Assembly: GCF_900113435.1 (NCBI RefSeq)
Contig: NZ_FOPG01000002.1
Span: forward strand, 62,001 to 126,000
Source: Sulfitobacter dubius
GTDB lineage: Bacteria > Pseudomonadota > Alphaproteobacteria > Rhodobacterales > Rhodobacteraceae
Length of the DNA stretch: 64,000 bases
Direction: 5' to 3'
Shown: piece by piece, positions 25,346 through 34,811 of the stretch
How the letters are laid out: each line of letters opens with the position of its first letter
Position numbering within the stretch: the first letter of the stretch is position 1
Position numbers and translations under genes: made by a program
The notes under the pieces: model-generated
Seen by the model: the letters and a program-made list of their open reading frames with translations, nothing else
The model's database searches: none
Told to the model about the DNA's origin: nothing

Positions 25346-27742
25346 TCAGCCGCGCAGCAGGCCGCCGGTGGCTTTGGTGACTTTCTCAACGACCTTAGCA
25401 CCAACCGCTTCGATATCGGCATCTTTGAGCGTCTTGTCACTCGGCTGCAAACGCACGGTAATGGCGAGGGATTTTTTGCCTTCACCAACGCTGCCGCCGA
25501 TGAACTCATCAAAGACACGCACGTCTTCGATCAGGCTCTTGTCGGCCCCTTTGGCCGCGTTAACCAGCGTCAGCGCCTCTACATCCGCGTCGACGACAAA
25601 GGCAAAGTCACGCTCGACTGCCTGAAGGTCGCTGATCTGCAACGCCGGGCGGGTGGCACCGGATTTGCGCGGCAGCGGCACTTCGGTGGGCCAGATGGTG
25701 AAAGCCATTGCCGGGCCTTTCACGTCCATCGCAGCCAACACACGCGGATGCACTTCGCCAAAGACGCCCAGCACCTTTTTCGGGCCAAGGCAGATTTTGC
25801 CGTGACGGCCCGGATGCCACCAATCCGCCGCGCCGCGCAGGACCTGCACCTTGGCGGGCGCACCGATGGCGGCCAGCACGGCCTCGGCATCGGCTTTGGC
25901 GTCAAACACATCAACCGCACGCGCCGCGCCATGCACGTCACGCGGACCGGTGCGACCCACCAACAGGCCGCTGACCATGATCTGCTCTTCGCCCGGCTCA
26001 CCGCCGCTGAACGCGGGGCCGACCTCAAACAGCGCCATATCGGCAAAGCCGCGCGCCTGATTGCGGGCGGCAGTTTGCAGCAGACCGGGCAGCAGATCGG
26101 GGCGCATATGGCTCATGTCCGACGAGATCGGGTTTTCGAGGCGCGTCTCGTCTGTGCCACCACCAAAGAGCGCAGCAGAGGCTTGGTCGATGAAACTGTA
26201 GGTCACACATTCGTTGTAGCCGAGCGCCGCCGCAGTGCGCCGTGCGGTCACGACGCGGCGCTGCATGGGCGAGAGCACGGGGCGCGGCACGCCTGTTGTC
26301 AGGCGCGGCAGCGGCTTGCCTTCGAGCTTGGTGAGGGACGCAATCCGTGCAACCTCCTCCACCAGATCGGCCTCACCCTGCACGTCAGGACGCCAGCTTG
26401 GCACCTGTGCCATGTCGCCGTCGAGTTGGAAGCCAAGCGCGGTGAGCGTCTGGCGCTGGTCGCTCTCGGGGATCGTCATGCCGACCAGAGATTGCACCTT
26501 GGCCGCGTCCAACTTGTAAGCGCGCGACGTGTCCGGCACCTTGCCCGCGACCACGACCTCGGAGGCCTCGCCGCCCGCGTGATCCAAGATCATCCGCGTG
26601 GCGTGTTCGATACCATAGGGCGTCCATGCCGGGTCCACACCACGCTCGAAACGATAACGGGCGTCCGAGTTGATCTTGAGCGCACGGCCCGCATAGGCGA
26701 TCTGAACCGGGTCCCAATAGGCGCTTTCAACAAAGACGTTCACCGTGTCTTCGGTCACGCCCGTGGCCTCGCCGCCCATGATGCCCGCGATGCTTTCCAC
26801 GCCGCTGTCGTCGGAGATGACCATCTGCCCCGCTTGCAGGGTATAGGTCTTTTCATCCAGCGCCACGATCTCTTCGCCGCCCTTGGCGCGGTGGACGCGC
26901 AGGTTGCCTTTGACCTTATCCGCGTCAAAGACGTGCAGCGGGCGGTTGCGGTCAAAGGTGAAGAAGTTCGTCACGTCGACAAGGAAAGAGATCGGACGCA
27001 GCCCGATTGCACGCAGGCAATCTTGCAACCACTGCGGGCTGGGGCCGTTTTTCACGCCCCGGATCACGCGGCCATAGAATACTGGACAGCCGTCCAGCGT
27101 GTCGTCGTCAATGCTGACGCTGATCGGCGAGGCAAAGCTGCCCTCAACCGCATCGCAATCACGCGGCTTCAGCTTGCCCAAGCCCCGCGCCGCGAGGTCG
27201 CGCGCAATGCCGCGCACGCCGAGCGCATCCGGGCGGTTGGGCGTGATGGCGATCTCGATCACCGGGTCGACCTTTGCCGGATCATTCTCGGCCAGCCAGT
27301 CAATGAAACGGTCGCCGGGCTTGCCCGAGGGCAGCTCGATGATGCCGTCGTGCTCCTCGCTCAGCTCCATCTCGCGCTCGGAGGCCATCATGCCAAAGCT
27401 CTCAACGCCGCGAATTTTGCCGACGCCGATGGTGGTGTCGATCCCCGGCACATAGACGCCCGGCTTGGCCACGACGACGGTGATGCCCGGGCGGGCATTC
27501 GGCGCGCCGCAGATGATCTGCATGACGCCTTCGTCGGTTTCCACCTGACAGACGTTCAGCCGGTCGGCATCGGGGTGTTTCTCGGCGGATTGCACATAGC
27601 CGAGGGTAAAGTCGGCCAGCTTCGCCGCCGGGTTCTCGACGCCTTCGACTTCGAGGCCGAGGTCGGTGAGGGCATAGGTGATCTCATCAATCGACGCCGT
27701 GGTGTCGAGATGGTCCTTGAGCCAGGAGAGGGTGAATTTCAT
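25346..27742 (-). CDS. pheT: phenylalanine-tRNA ligase beta subunit
   Basis: 798 aa, full length. Domains in order: N-terminal B1/B6 with tRNA-binding (EMAP-like) segment (ENPAAKLADFTLGYVQSAEKHPDADRLNVCQVE), the B3/B4 editing region, B5, the catalytic-like core, and the C-terminal ferredoxin-fold anticodon-binding domain (LQAVERDFAFVVDADVEALTLVNA). Pairs with PheS, encoded 366 bp upstream in the same direction; a small yrhK-type gene lies between. Confidence 0.97.
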   Translation of the reverse strand: MKFTLSWLKDHLDTTASIDEITYALTDLGLEVEGVENPAAKLADFTLGYVQSAEKHPDADRLNVCQVETDEGVMQIICGAPNARPGITVVVAKPGVYVPGIDTTIGVGKIRGVESFGMMASEREMELSEEHDGIIELPSGKPGDRFIDWLAENDPAKVDPVIEIAITPNRPDALGVRGIARDLAARGLGKLKPRDCDAVEGSFASPISVSIDDDTLDGCPVFYGRVIRGVKNGPSPQWLQDCLRAIGLRPISFLVDVTNFFTFDRNRPLHVFDADKVKGNLRVHRAKGGEEIVALDEKTYTLQAGQMVISDDSGVESIAGIMGGEATGVTEDTVNVFVESAYWDPVQIAYAGRALKINSDARYRFERGVDPAWTPYGIEHATRMILDHAGGEASEVVVAGKVPDTSRAYKLDAAKVQSLVGMTIPESDQRQTLTALGFQLDGDMAQVPSWRPDVQGEADLVEEVARIASLTKLEGKPLPRLTTGVPRPVLSPMQRRVVTARRTAAALGYNECVTYSFIDQASAALFGGGTDETRLENPISSDMSHMRPDLLPGLLQTAARNQARGFADMALFEVGPAFSGGEPGEEQIMVSGLLVGRTGPRDVHGAARAVDVFDAKADAEAVLAAIGAPAKVQVLRGAADWWHPGRHGKICLGPKKVLGVFGEVHPRVLAAMDVKGPAMAFTIWPTEVPLPRKSGATRPALQISDLQAVERDFAFVVDADVEALTLVNAAKGADKSLIEDVRVFDEFIGGSVGEGKKSLAITVRLQPSDKTLKDADIEAVGAKVVEKVTKATGGLLRG

Positions 27743-27751
27743 AATCGTTCC

Positions 27752-28033
27752 CTAATTCTCGTATCGTTTGGCCAGATCGGCCATGTCGCCCATCCGATAA
27801 AGTTTGATTTCGCGGATCACCCGCAGGCACGGCTTGGCGGCAAAGAAGATCGAACCAATCAAAAAGAGCCACGTCGCGCTGGTCTGCGTGCTCTCGAAGA
27901 AAAACAGCGCCGAACCTACGACAAAGCAGATCGCAGCGCAGAAATCCACAATGGTGTAGGCCATCTCGAACTTCGCATAAAGCGCGCGGGAGCCAGCGCT
28001 ATTCTCGCGGTTTTCGTGACGAAAGAGTTTCAT
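27752..28033 (-). CDS. small YrhK-domain membrane protein
   Basis: 93 aa. Basic N-terminus, two membrane helices (about residues 27-45 and 53-70) joined by a short FESTQTS loop, then a basic C-terminus (CLRVIREIKLYRMGD). The helical hairpin followed by this motif is the YrhK domain, of unknown function. It lies between pheS and pheT in the same direction, 9 bp before pheT, with AGGT 7 nt before its ATG. Confidence 0.8.
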   Translation of the reverse strand: MKLFRHENRENSAGSRALYAKFEMAYTIVDFCAAICFVVGSALFFFESTQTSATWLFLIGSIFFAAKPCLRVIREIKLYRMGDMADLAKRYEN

Positions 28034-28107
28034 TCTAGACCTGTGTTGCGATGCGTTACGCAGTTTCTGAGGTTTCTATAGCGACCGTGTCGCGCTGAAC
28101 GCGTAGC

Positions 28108-29181
28108 TTAACGCGACAACCCACCATGCAAATTCGGCTGATCCAAGCTCGCGAACCCATAATGCCGCAACCACCGCAAATCTGAATCAAAGAACGCCCG
28201 CAAATCCGGAATGCCGTATTTCAGCATCGCGATCCGGTCGATCCCCATGCCAAAGGCAAAGCCCTGCCACTCATTCGGGTCAATCCCGCCCGCCTGCAAC
28301 ACCTTGGGGTGCACCATGCCGGAGCCGAGCACTTCCAGCCAGCCGTCGCCCTCGCCAATACGCAACTGACCGTCAACCCAAGAACATTGAATGTCGACCT
28401 CAGCCGAAGGCTCGGTGAAGGGGAAGTGCGACGCGCGGAAGCGGGTTTTGATGCCGTCGATCTCGAAAAAGGCAGCAAAGAATTCCTCAAGCGTCCATTT
28501 CAGGTTCGCCATCGAGATATCCTTGTCGATCGCCAGACCTTCGACCTGATGGAACATCGGCGTGTGGGTCTGGTCGTAGTCGGCGCGGTAGACACCGCCC
28601 GGGCAGATGATGCGCAGGGGCGCGCCTTCGGCCTCCATGGTGCGGATTTGCACGGGCGAGGTGTGGGTGCGCAGCACGTGGGGGGCGCGCTCGTCGCCCT
28701 CGGCACGGGCCATGTAAAACGTGTCCATCTCTGCCCGGGCGGGGTGGTGGCCGGGGATGTTCAGCGCGTCGAAGTTGTACCAATCGGTGTCGATGCGCGG
28801 GCCTTCGGCGACCGAGAAACCCATCTCGGCGAAGATTGCGGTCAACTCCTCGGTCACTTGGCTGACCGGGTGGATGCTGCCCTGACGCTGGTGCCGCGTG
28901 GGCAGGGTCACGTCGAGCCATTCGCTGCGCAGACGGTCATCAAGCGCGGCATCGCCAAGTGCTGCCTTCTTGGCGGCAAGCGCCGAGTTGATCTCATCCT
29001 TCAGCGCGTTCAGCGCGGGGCCAGCGGTCTGGCGCTCTTCGGGGGTCATCTTGCCCAGCTCGCGCATCTTTAGCGCGACCTCGCCCTTCTTGCCGACGGC
29101 AGCCAGCCGGATGTCTTCCAATGCGGATTCGTCACCGGCATCGGCGATTTGGCTCAGGTACTTTTGCTTCAGATCGTCCAT
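28108..29181 (-). CDS. pheS: phenylalanine-tRNA ligase alpha subunit
   Basis: 357 aa. N-terminal coiled coil (about 1-90), then the class II synthetase core: motif 1 around [19 protein letters not shown], motif 2 [18 protein letters not shown] and motif 3 [18 protein letters not shown]. Together with PheT forms the (alpha-beta)2 enzyme. No T-box or Phe-rich leader is visible in the 170 bp upstream, which is shared with the divergent DJ-1-like gene. Confidence 0.97.
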   Translation of the reverse strand: MDDLKQKYLSQIADAGDESALEDIRLAAVGKKGEVALKMRELGKMTPEERQTAGPALNALKDEINSALAAKKAALGDAALDDRLRSEWLDVTLPTRHQRQGSIHPVSQVTEELTAIFAEMGFSVAEGPRIDTDWYNFDALNIPGHHPARAEMDTFYMARAEGDERAPHVLRTHTSPVQIRTMEAEGAPLRIICPGGVYRADYDQTHTPMFHQVEGLAIDKDISMANLKWTLEEFFAAFFEIDGIKTRFRASHFPFTEPSAEVDIQCSWVDGQLRIGEGDGWLEVLGSGMVHPKVLQAGGIDPNEWQGFAFGMGIDRIAMLKYGIPDLRAFFDSDLRWLRHYGFASLDQPNLHGGLSR

Positions 29182-29352
29182 GACAGGCCCTTGGAATAAT
29201 ACCCCGTCCTGCTAGCCCTCCCGCCTTGCGAATGCAAGCCGTAGGGGTTGTGACGGCATGGGGGAACCACCACCTCTGCTGAGCGTTAGGCCGCATCCCC
29301 CGGCGCGCCCTCATGGCAGCGGCGCGCTCAAACTCCCCCGAAAGGAGAGACT

Positions 29353-30027
29353 ATGAAAATCCTGATGGTTCTGACATCGCATGACGAGCTTGGCGACACC
29401 GGCAATAAAACCGGCTTCTGGCTCGAAGAATTCGCCGCCCCCTACTACGTCTTCAAAGACGCGGGCGCGGATGTGACCCTCGCCTCGCCCAAAGGTGGCC
29501 AGCCGCCGCTTGACCCCAACAGCGACAGCGAAGACGCGCAGACTGATGCCACCCGCCGTTTCAAAGACGACGACGCGGCACAGAAAGCACTCAGCTCAAC
29601 CAAAGTGCTGGGCGATGTGGATGCGGAGGGCTTCGACGCGATCTTCTACCCCGGCGGCCATGGCCCGCTGTGGGATCTGGCCAATGACGCCGACAGCAAG
29701 CGCCTGATCGAGACCTTCTGGGCCTCCGACCGCCCCGTGGGTGCCGTCTGCCACGCGCCTGCCGTGTTCAAAGATACCCAAGCCGACGGCAAGCCGCTGG
29801 TCTCGGGCAAGCGCGTCACCGGCTTTACCAACACCGAGGAAGAGGGCGTTGGCCTGACCGATGTGGTGCCCTTCTTGGTCGAAGACATGCTGAAGAAGAA
29901 CTGCGGCGAGTATAGCAAAGGCGATGATTGGGCGTCTTACGTGCTGGTCGACGGCAAGCTGGTGACCGGCCAGAACCCCGCCTCTTCCGAAGAGGCGGCG
30001 AAAGAAATGCTGGCCCTGTTGAAGTGA
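29353..30027 (+). CDS. DJ-1/PfpI family protein (Hsp31-like)
   Basis: 224 aa. The nucleophile elbow is in VGAVCHAP (Cys near residue 135), with the partner Glu region near the N-terminus (WLEEFAAPYYVFKDAGADV) and GGHGPLWDL in the middle. This is the Hsp31/glyoxalase III-like branch; many act on methylglyoxal or repair glycated proteins. The exact reaction is not assignable. Strong AAAGGAGAG ribosome binding site; terminator follows. Confidence 0.9.
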   Translation: MKILMVLTSHDELGDTGNKTGFWLEEFAAPYYVFKDAGADVTLASPKGGQPPLDPNSDSEDAQTDATRRFKDDDAAQKALSSTKVLGDVDAEGFDAIFYPGGHGPLWDLANDADSKRLIETFWASDRPVGAVCHAPAVFKDTQADGKPLVSGKRVTGFTNTEEEGVGLTDVVPFLVEDMLKKNCGEYSKGDDWASYVLVDGKLVTGQNPASSEEAAKEMLALLK

Positions 30028-30051
30028 TCGCCAGACAGAAGTGACGACACC

Positions 30052-30078
30052 GGGGGCGCGCATTGCGTGCCCCCTTTT
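30052..30078 (+). terminator. intrinsic terminator of the DJ-1-like gene
   Basis: GGGGGC at 30052-30057 pairs with GCCCCC at 30069-30074, followed by TTTT. About 25 bp after the stop codon. Confidence 0.85.
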
Positions 30079-30138
30079 ATCCTATACGGGAACCGCCGAT
30101 GGACGCGCCGTGTTTTACTCCCGAAAGGAGCCTCCGAT

Positions 30139-30351
30139 ATGGCAGACTATGACCGCACCACCGGCGCACCGTGGAGCGAAACAGACCTCGACCAGCTTCG
30201 CATCCTCGCGGCAGAAGGTACATCGACCAGCGTGATCGCGGTGCAACTGGGCCGCACGGAAGAGGCGATATCTCACAAATCGTCGCAGGAGGGCATCAAA
30301 CTGACGCGGGCTAGCCTTAATCCCTATGACCCGAATACCCTAAACAGTTAA
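30139..30351 (+). CDS. small protein with SANT/Myb-like helical pattern
   Basis: 70 aa. Starts at 30139 with AAGGAG 8-13 nt upstream. WSETDLDQLRILAAEGTSTSVIAVQLGRTEEAISHKSSQEGIKL has the spacing of a Myb/SANT-like or sigma-region HTH unit (helix, helix, then recognition helix starting with T). This suggests DNA binding, without further evidence. It overlaps the 3' end of the convergent Hint gene by 12 bp. Confidence 0.65.
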   Translation: MADYDRTTGAPWSETDLDQLRILAAEGTSTSVIAVQLGRTEEAISHKSSQEGIKLTRASLNPYDPNTLNS

Positions 30352-31536
30352 CAGATTTCGCCCGTTCTTTTTGTGTCGTTGGACAAGTTTCTTTTGCACT
30401 GCGCCGGGCGGGATGATATGTGCGTGCGCGCCGAAGGTCGCGGTTTCAACCAGTCCTGAGAAGAGAGCTTCAAATTCTTCACGTTGCGCTGTGCCAATGG
30501 TTTTGATGGTGTCCGCATTCAGCAGGAAACTCTCGGTCGGGGCGCCTTCTGCATAGACGACATCGTGGTTTTCAAAGATGAGATGAAAGTACTCTACCCG
30601 CTCAACCTTCTCTTCAACAAAGATACCGGGCAATTCGGTAAGCCGGACCGCAGCGACCAGCACGGTCGAAACACCGCACATCCGCTCCACAATACCAGAT
30701 TGCACCATCATTCGGTGCTGGCGTGAAACGATAAGATCACGTTTGGGCAGTCCGGCCCCCAACGCTCCGGCAGTGATCCGTATTGGGTAAAGCTTGGGGT
30801 TCTTTGCAAGTTCGGACGCATCGACACTGCGGCGCAGCCCGGTGACAAGCTTTTGATATTCGCCGCTTTGCGTCAGAATACGCATCCCCGGGGTCAAAAC
30901 CTCTACAGGAAGATCGCCCATATCGGTTGCGATCAATGTACCCCGTGTGAAACAGGCGACACCCGTAGAGAAGAGATCGCCCTCCTCGCGCATCGTATCA
31001 ATATCGGAATTCCATTTCAGACGTCCCAGCAGGCCGCCTTCGGGAAGGTCCGAGAAATCAACAGTCATCGTGGTAAACAGATCGCCCGCAGGCGGGCTGC
31101 CCGCCAGATTGACGATACCGGAATAGGTTACATCAAGATCGCCAGCTAAATCCTCAGATTCCTCGCCCAGCCGGAAGGGAAATCCACCAAGAGAACCGGG
31201 CGTAGAACCGCCGTCTGGCGCGTCCTCCGCCGCAGTGGTCGTGTCAAATACAGAACTGGCAGGCTGTAGGTCAATCTGCATGGATGCCAGTGGTTTGGTG
31301 GTCTCAAGATGGTGCCAATCAAAACCGAAAGACATCTCGGCATTGTCACCTACGGCTGCACCGTTTGTGTAAGGGTCTGTCGCATACCACGTCAGCGTTT
31401 CACTGGTGCCATCTGCATAGCTAAGCGTAACCCTAGCCCCCTCAAGATCGACGCCGCGCGAACTGGTATCGTCGCGTATCCCATGAACCGACTCATGGGG
31501 ATCCTCATCTAGCCTATTGATCGTAATTGCGGGCAT
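30340..31536 (-). CDS. Hint-domain protein
   Basis: 398 aa. The N-terminal half (about 1-200) is strand-rich with no recognised domain. A Hint (hedgehog/intein) domain starts at VACFTRGTLIATDMGDLPVEVLTPGMRIL, with the Cys that would be the nucleophile, and includes ISRQHRMMVQS-like VSRQHRMM (the second block). Such single Hint domains are common in Rhodobacteraceae; they may self-cleave rather than splice. The C-terminal HN pair of inteins is not seen. The ATG at 31536 follows AAGGTGGGG. No signal peptide is evident. Confidence 0.85.
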   Translation of the reverse strand: MPAITINRLDEDPHESVHGIRDDTSSRGVDLEGARVTLSYADGTSETLTWYATDPYTNGAAVGDNAEMSFGFDWHHLETTKPLASMQIDLQPASSVFDTTTAAEDAPDGGSTPGSLGGFPFRLGEESEDLAGDLDVTYSGIVNLAGSPPAGDLFTTMTVDFSDLPEGGLLGRLKWNSDIDTMREEGDLFSTGVACFTRGTLIATDMGDLPVEVLTPGMRILTQSGEYQKLVTGLRRSVDASELAKNPKLYPIRITAGALGAGLPKRDLIVSRQHRMMVQSGIVERMCGVSTVLVAAVRLTELPGIFVEEKVERVEYFHLIFENHDVVYAEGAPTESFLLNADTIKTIGTAQREEFEALFSGLVETATFGAHAHIIPPGAVQKKLVQRHKKNGRNLLTV

Positions 31537-31732
31537 GAACTTCCCCACCTTTTATAAATTACCTATCGACTGATCAGCATCAATAGCCGGACCCTACACC
31601 CAGATGCACTGAGTCGCGGTCTGTCAATAAGCTATCATTGCCCAGGGCTGGGGAAAGGGAATGACCGAAACAAGGGATTATTAAGGCAAGATTGAGGCGG
31701 AAACTAAAACGTCATGCCCGCCGAAACGCAAA

Positions 31733-31753
31733 AAGCCCCGCCAAATGGCAGGG
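31733..31753 (-). terminator. terminator of the rpmI-rplT operon
   Basis: AAGCCCCGCCA and TGGCAGGGCTT (31733-31753) pair with one G-U-type mismatch. On the minus strand the stem is followed by TTTTTGCG. It lies 27 bp after rplT. The gap 31537-31732 upstream of the Hint gene holds no other recognisable feature. Confidence 0.8.
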
Positions 31754-31779
31754 CTTCCGCAAATTCATAACATGTCAGC

Positions 31780-32145
31780 TTAGGCTGCCAGTGCGTCCTG
31801 CGCCTGTTTGACGATCGCGCCAAAGGCTTCGGGCTCATGCACGGCCAGATCGGCCAGAACCTTACGGTCCACTTCGATACCGGCCAGCGACAGACCGTTG
31901 ATGAAGCGGCTGTATGTCAGCGCTTCGTCGTGGCTGCGCACGGCGGCGTTGATCCGCTGGATCCACAGAGCGCGGAAGTTGCGCTTGCGGTTCTTGCGGT
32001 CACGGGTTGCATATTGGTTGGCCTTGTCGACCGCCTGTGTGGCGACCTTAAAGACGTTCTTGCGCCGACCATAATAGCCTTTTGCGGCTTTGATGATCTT
32101 TTTGTGACGCGCGTGGGTGACTGTACCACCTTTTACTCGGGACAT
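31780..32145 (-). CDS. rplT: 50S ribosomal protein L20
   Basis: 121 aa, strongly basic. [30 protein letters not shown] is the L20 N-terminus, and [10 protein letters not shown] is near the end. Second gene of rpmI-rplT, 15 bp after rpmI. In many bacteria infC precedes rpmI; here it does not. Confidence 0.97.
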   Translation of the reverse strand: MSRVKGGTVTHARHKKIIKAAKGYYGRRKNVFKVATQAVDKANQYATRDRKNRKRNFRALWIQRINAAVRSHDEALTYSRFINGLSLAGIEVDRKVLADLAVHEPEAFGAIVKQAQDALAA

Positions 32146-32160
32146 CTCGGTACTCCTATA

Positions 32161-32361
32161 TCAGCGGGCGTAGGGCATGAAGCCCTTGATGATCTTTGCA
32201 TCGGGCTCGGACAGTGCTGTCGTGCCGCGTGCGTTACGGATGAACTTGTTGGTCCGTTTGATCATGCCGTGCTGTTTGCCAGCTTGGCTGCCGATGACCT
32301 TACCAGTCGCCGAGACCTTAAAGCGCTTTTTGGCGCTCGATTTCGTCTTCATCTTGGGCAT
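32161..32361 (-). CDS. rpmI: 50S ribosomal protein L35
   Basis: 66 aa, basic: [22 protein letters not shown] is diagnostic. Start at 32361, with GACGGAGACGG as ribosome binding site. The frame runs open upstream but without conservation. A GCGCC/GGCGC hairpin lies in the leader at 32437-32451 and could take part in autogenous control by L20; that is speculative. Confidence 0.96.
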   Translation of the reverse strand: MPKMKTKSSAKKRFKVSATGKVIGSQAGKQHGMIKRTNKFIRNARGTTALSEPDAKIIKGFMPYAR

Positions 32362-32495
32362 TTCCGTCTCCGTCTTTTGAGTTCGGTATAAACACGACTC
32401 GGCATGCCACTTTGAGCCGGTCGTGCAGGCTAAGATGCGCCGTATAGGCGCGCTCGGACAAGGATGCAAGAGGTTTTGAGGGGCGCTCGAAGGAC

Positions 32496-32720
32496 CTAGG
32501 GTAACAAGTTTGCCGCGACAGAAACAAAGACATCTGGCAGGTTCTCAAACGAATAGCGCCCCGGATTTTCCCGCAATGCGTAAACGATTAGTCCCCCGGC
32601 AATCATGATCGTGATGGCCGAGACGCGCGGCGACCGACGGTCGGTCACCGCAGAGAGTATCGAGGGTATCGACAACACCGCTAGAACGATGCCGACAACC
32701 ATCGCCAAATCAGAGTTCAT
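32496..32720 (-). CDS. small membrane protein, unknown
   Basis: 74 aa. Two hydrophobic segments (about residues 4-24 and 34-50) separated by a basic turn ([10 protein letters not shown]), then a polar tail. ATG at 32720 follows GGGGAGGGTG. It lies 27 bp downstream of pyk on the same strand and is probably co-transcribed. No family recognised. Confidence 0.65.
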   Translation of the reverse strand: MNSDLAMVVGIVLAVLSIPSILSAVTDRRSPRVSAITIMIAGGLIVYALRENPGRYSFENLPDVFVSVAANLLP

Positions 32721-32747
32721 GCGCACCCTCCCCTTGTTCGGGAAAGG

Positions 32748-34193
32748 TTACTCTGGATCAGATGCGTAAATCAAACGTTCGTCGCAGGGAGCCACGCGCA
32801 GGATATTGGTGCTGCCCGGGACGTTGAAGGGCACCCCTGCTGTCACGACGATGTGATCCTCTGGTCCGGCGTAACCCTCTGACAAAGCAGAGCGTGCCGC
32901 GCTGAGGACAGCGAGTTTAAACCGATCATGCCCATCGGTGATGATGCAGTTCGTTCCCCAGCTTAGCGCCAGACGGCGGGCGGTATTCACCAGCGGCGAC
33001 AGCGCGATGATCGGCACACGGGGCCGTTCGCGTGCGGTCAGCAACGCGGTGGTGCCGGATTGGGTAAAGCAGCAAATCGCTTTGATGTCCGTCGTCTCGG
33101 CAATCTCACGCGCGGCGGCGACGATGCCATCGGCCACAGTGGTACGCACAGCGGTACGCGAGGATTCAATGATCTGCGTGTAGGTCGGATCAGCCTCAAC
33201 TTCCTGGGCGACATTGTCCATCGTTGCCACAGCTTCCAGTGGGTAATCGCCGGCAGCGGACTCGGCGCTCAGCATCACGGCGTCCGCGCCCTCATAGATC
33301 GCGGTGGCCACGTCAGACACCTCGGCGCGGGTGGGTATCGGGCTTTCGATCATCGATTCGAGCATCTGAGTCGCCACGATCACCGGCTTGGCTGCCGCGC
33401 GGCATTTGCGCACCAGACGCTTTTGGATCGGCGGCACGTTCTGCACTGGCAGTTCCACACCCAGATCGCCGCGCGCCACCATGATGCCATCGCTGACCTC
33501 AAGGATCGCCTCAAAACGCTCGACCGCGGCGGGCTTTTCGATTTTGGACAGGATCGCCGCCCGGCCTTTGACCAGATCACGCGCCTCGGTCACATCTTCG
33601 GGCCGCTGCACAAAGCTCAGCGCAAGCCAATCGACGCCCAACTCACAAACGAATTCCAAATCTGCCCGATCTTTTTCCGACAGGGCGGCCAGCGGCAGCA
33701 GCACGTCGGGCACGTTCACGCCCTTACGGTTCGAAATCACACCGCCTGTCACCACCTCGCAATTCGCGAAATCTGGGCCACAGTCGCGCACCTTCAGACG
33801 GATTTTGCCGTCGTTAACCAACAGACTCGCGCCCGCCTCCAACGCTGCGAAAATCTCAGGGTGCGGCAGGCAAACGCGGTTCACATCGCCCGGTGTTTCA
33901 TCAAGGTCCAGCCGGAAGGCAGCGCCCACTTCCAACGTGGGGCCGACCCCCTCAAACACGCCGACGCGCAGCTTTGGCCCTTGAAGGTCAGCCAAAATAC
34001 CGATCGCGCCGCCGGTCTCTTTTTCAATCTCACGGATGATACGATGTTTTTCACGGATCTCGTCGTGGCTGCCGTGGCTCATGTTCAGCCGAAAGACATC
34101 CGCCCCCGCTTCGTGCAATGCCCCGATCACCTCGCGTGTTTCCGAGGCTGGCCCCAAAGTGGCCACGATCTTTACATTGCGCAAACGTCTCAT
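32748..34193 (-). CDS. pyk: pyruvate kinase
   Basis: 481 aa, normal length. MRRLRNVKIVATLGPASETREV at the start, RLNMSHGSHDE substrate region, the ILADLQGPKLRVG segment, the catalytic KIEKPAAVERFEAIL with its Lys, and MVARGDLGVELP follow; a C-terminal regulatory domain ends the chain. Converts PEP and ADP to pyruvate and ATP. Start at 34193 fits homologues; the open frame upstream is not conserved. Confidence 0.96.
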   Translation of the reverse strand: MRRLRNVKIVATLGPASETREVIGALHEAGADVFRLNMSHGSHDEIREKHRIIREIEKETGGAIGILADLQGPKLRVGVFEGVGPTLEVGAAFRLDLDETPGDVNRVCLPHPEIFAALEAGASLLVNDGKIRLKVRDCGPDFANCEVVTGGVISNRKGVNVPDVLLPLAALSEKDRADLEFVCELGVDWLALSFVQRPEDVTEARDLVKGRAAILSKIEKPAAVERFEAILEVSDGIMVARGDLGVELPVQNVPPIQKRLVRKCRAAAKPVIVATQMLESMIESPIPTRAEVSDVATAIYEGADAVMLSAESAAGDYPLEAVATMDNVAQEVEADPTYTQIIESSRTAVRTTVADGIVAAAREIAETTDIKAICCFTQSGTTALLTARERPRVPIIALSPLVNTARRLALSWGTNCIITDGHDRFKLAVLSAARSALSEGYAGPEDHIVVTAGVPFNVPGSTNILRVAPCDERLIYASDPE

Positions 34194-34345
34194 ATCTGTT
34201 CCTTCGTATCTATGTCGCCCCACGGGGAATGTTAACGGTAACATCGACTTGTCGATGGCCTACCGTCCCGATGTGTGCCTGTCAAAGGTTTCATCAGAAT
34301 GACGGCCTAACCCTGCGCCGTCCAGCATTATGAAAAGGAACTGCC

Positions 34346-34657
34346 ATGCCCAGCCAACAAGAGATCGAACTACAAGCCGCCGCCTTTCGCCGGTTGCAAA
34401 AGCACCTGATGGAAGACCGGACCGATGTACAAAACATCGACATGATGAACCTTGCCGGATTTTGCCGCAACTGCCTGTCGCGCTGGTACCAAGAGGCCGC
34501 AAACGAGCGTGGCATCGAGATGGGCAAAGACGAGGCGCGCGAACTGTTTTACGGGATGACCATGGACGATTGGAAAGCCAATTATCAGACCGACGCGAAG
34601 GACAGCCAGAAAGAGGCGTTCAAGACGGCCTTCGAGGAGAATGTCGGAAAGGAGTAA
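34346..34657 (+). CDS. DUF1244 family protein
   Basis: 103 aa. Contains the DUF1244 core: FRRLQKHL, then DMMNLAGFCRNCLSRWYQEAAN with a CRNC pair, then a helical C-terminus with MTKDEA-like MGKDEARELFYGMTMDDWK. Short, helical, conserved across proteobacteria; function unknown. Divergent from pyk; AAGGAA ribosome binding site. Confidence 0.88.
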   Translation: MPSQQEIELQAAAFRRLQKHLMEDRTDVQNIDMMNLAGFCRNCLSRWYQEAANERGIEMGKDEARELFYGMTMDDWKANYQTDAKDSQKEAFKTAFEENVGKE

Positions 34658-34811
34658 GCGCCTAGCGTTGCGCTTGGCGAAACAATGCTTGCATTCTAAG
34701 CGCATTCACCACCAAAACGGAAACAATAAGAGGGCGAGGCGGGCCAAAAACCTTGATCGAAAGCCGTTTTGCGCGGAGCATCATAGCGCCGCTGCCGATC
34801 AGGAGTACCTC

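Noticed and set aside
25748-28081. A 777-codon open frame on the plus strand
   Set aside because: It is antisense to pheT, whose domains are complete; His/Arg/Val-rich composition is typical of a shadow in GC-rich DNA.
29182-29352. A leader peptide or T-box before pheS
   Set aside because: No Phe-rich short frame or T-box signature; T-boxes are rare in proteobacteria.
33060-34235. A 391-codon plus-strand frame
   Set aside because: Antisense to pyruvate kinase.
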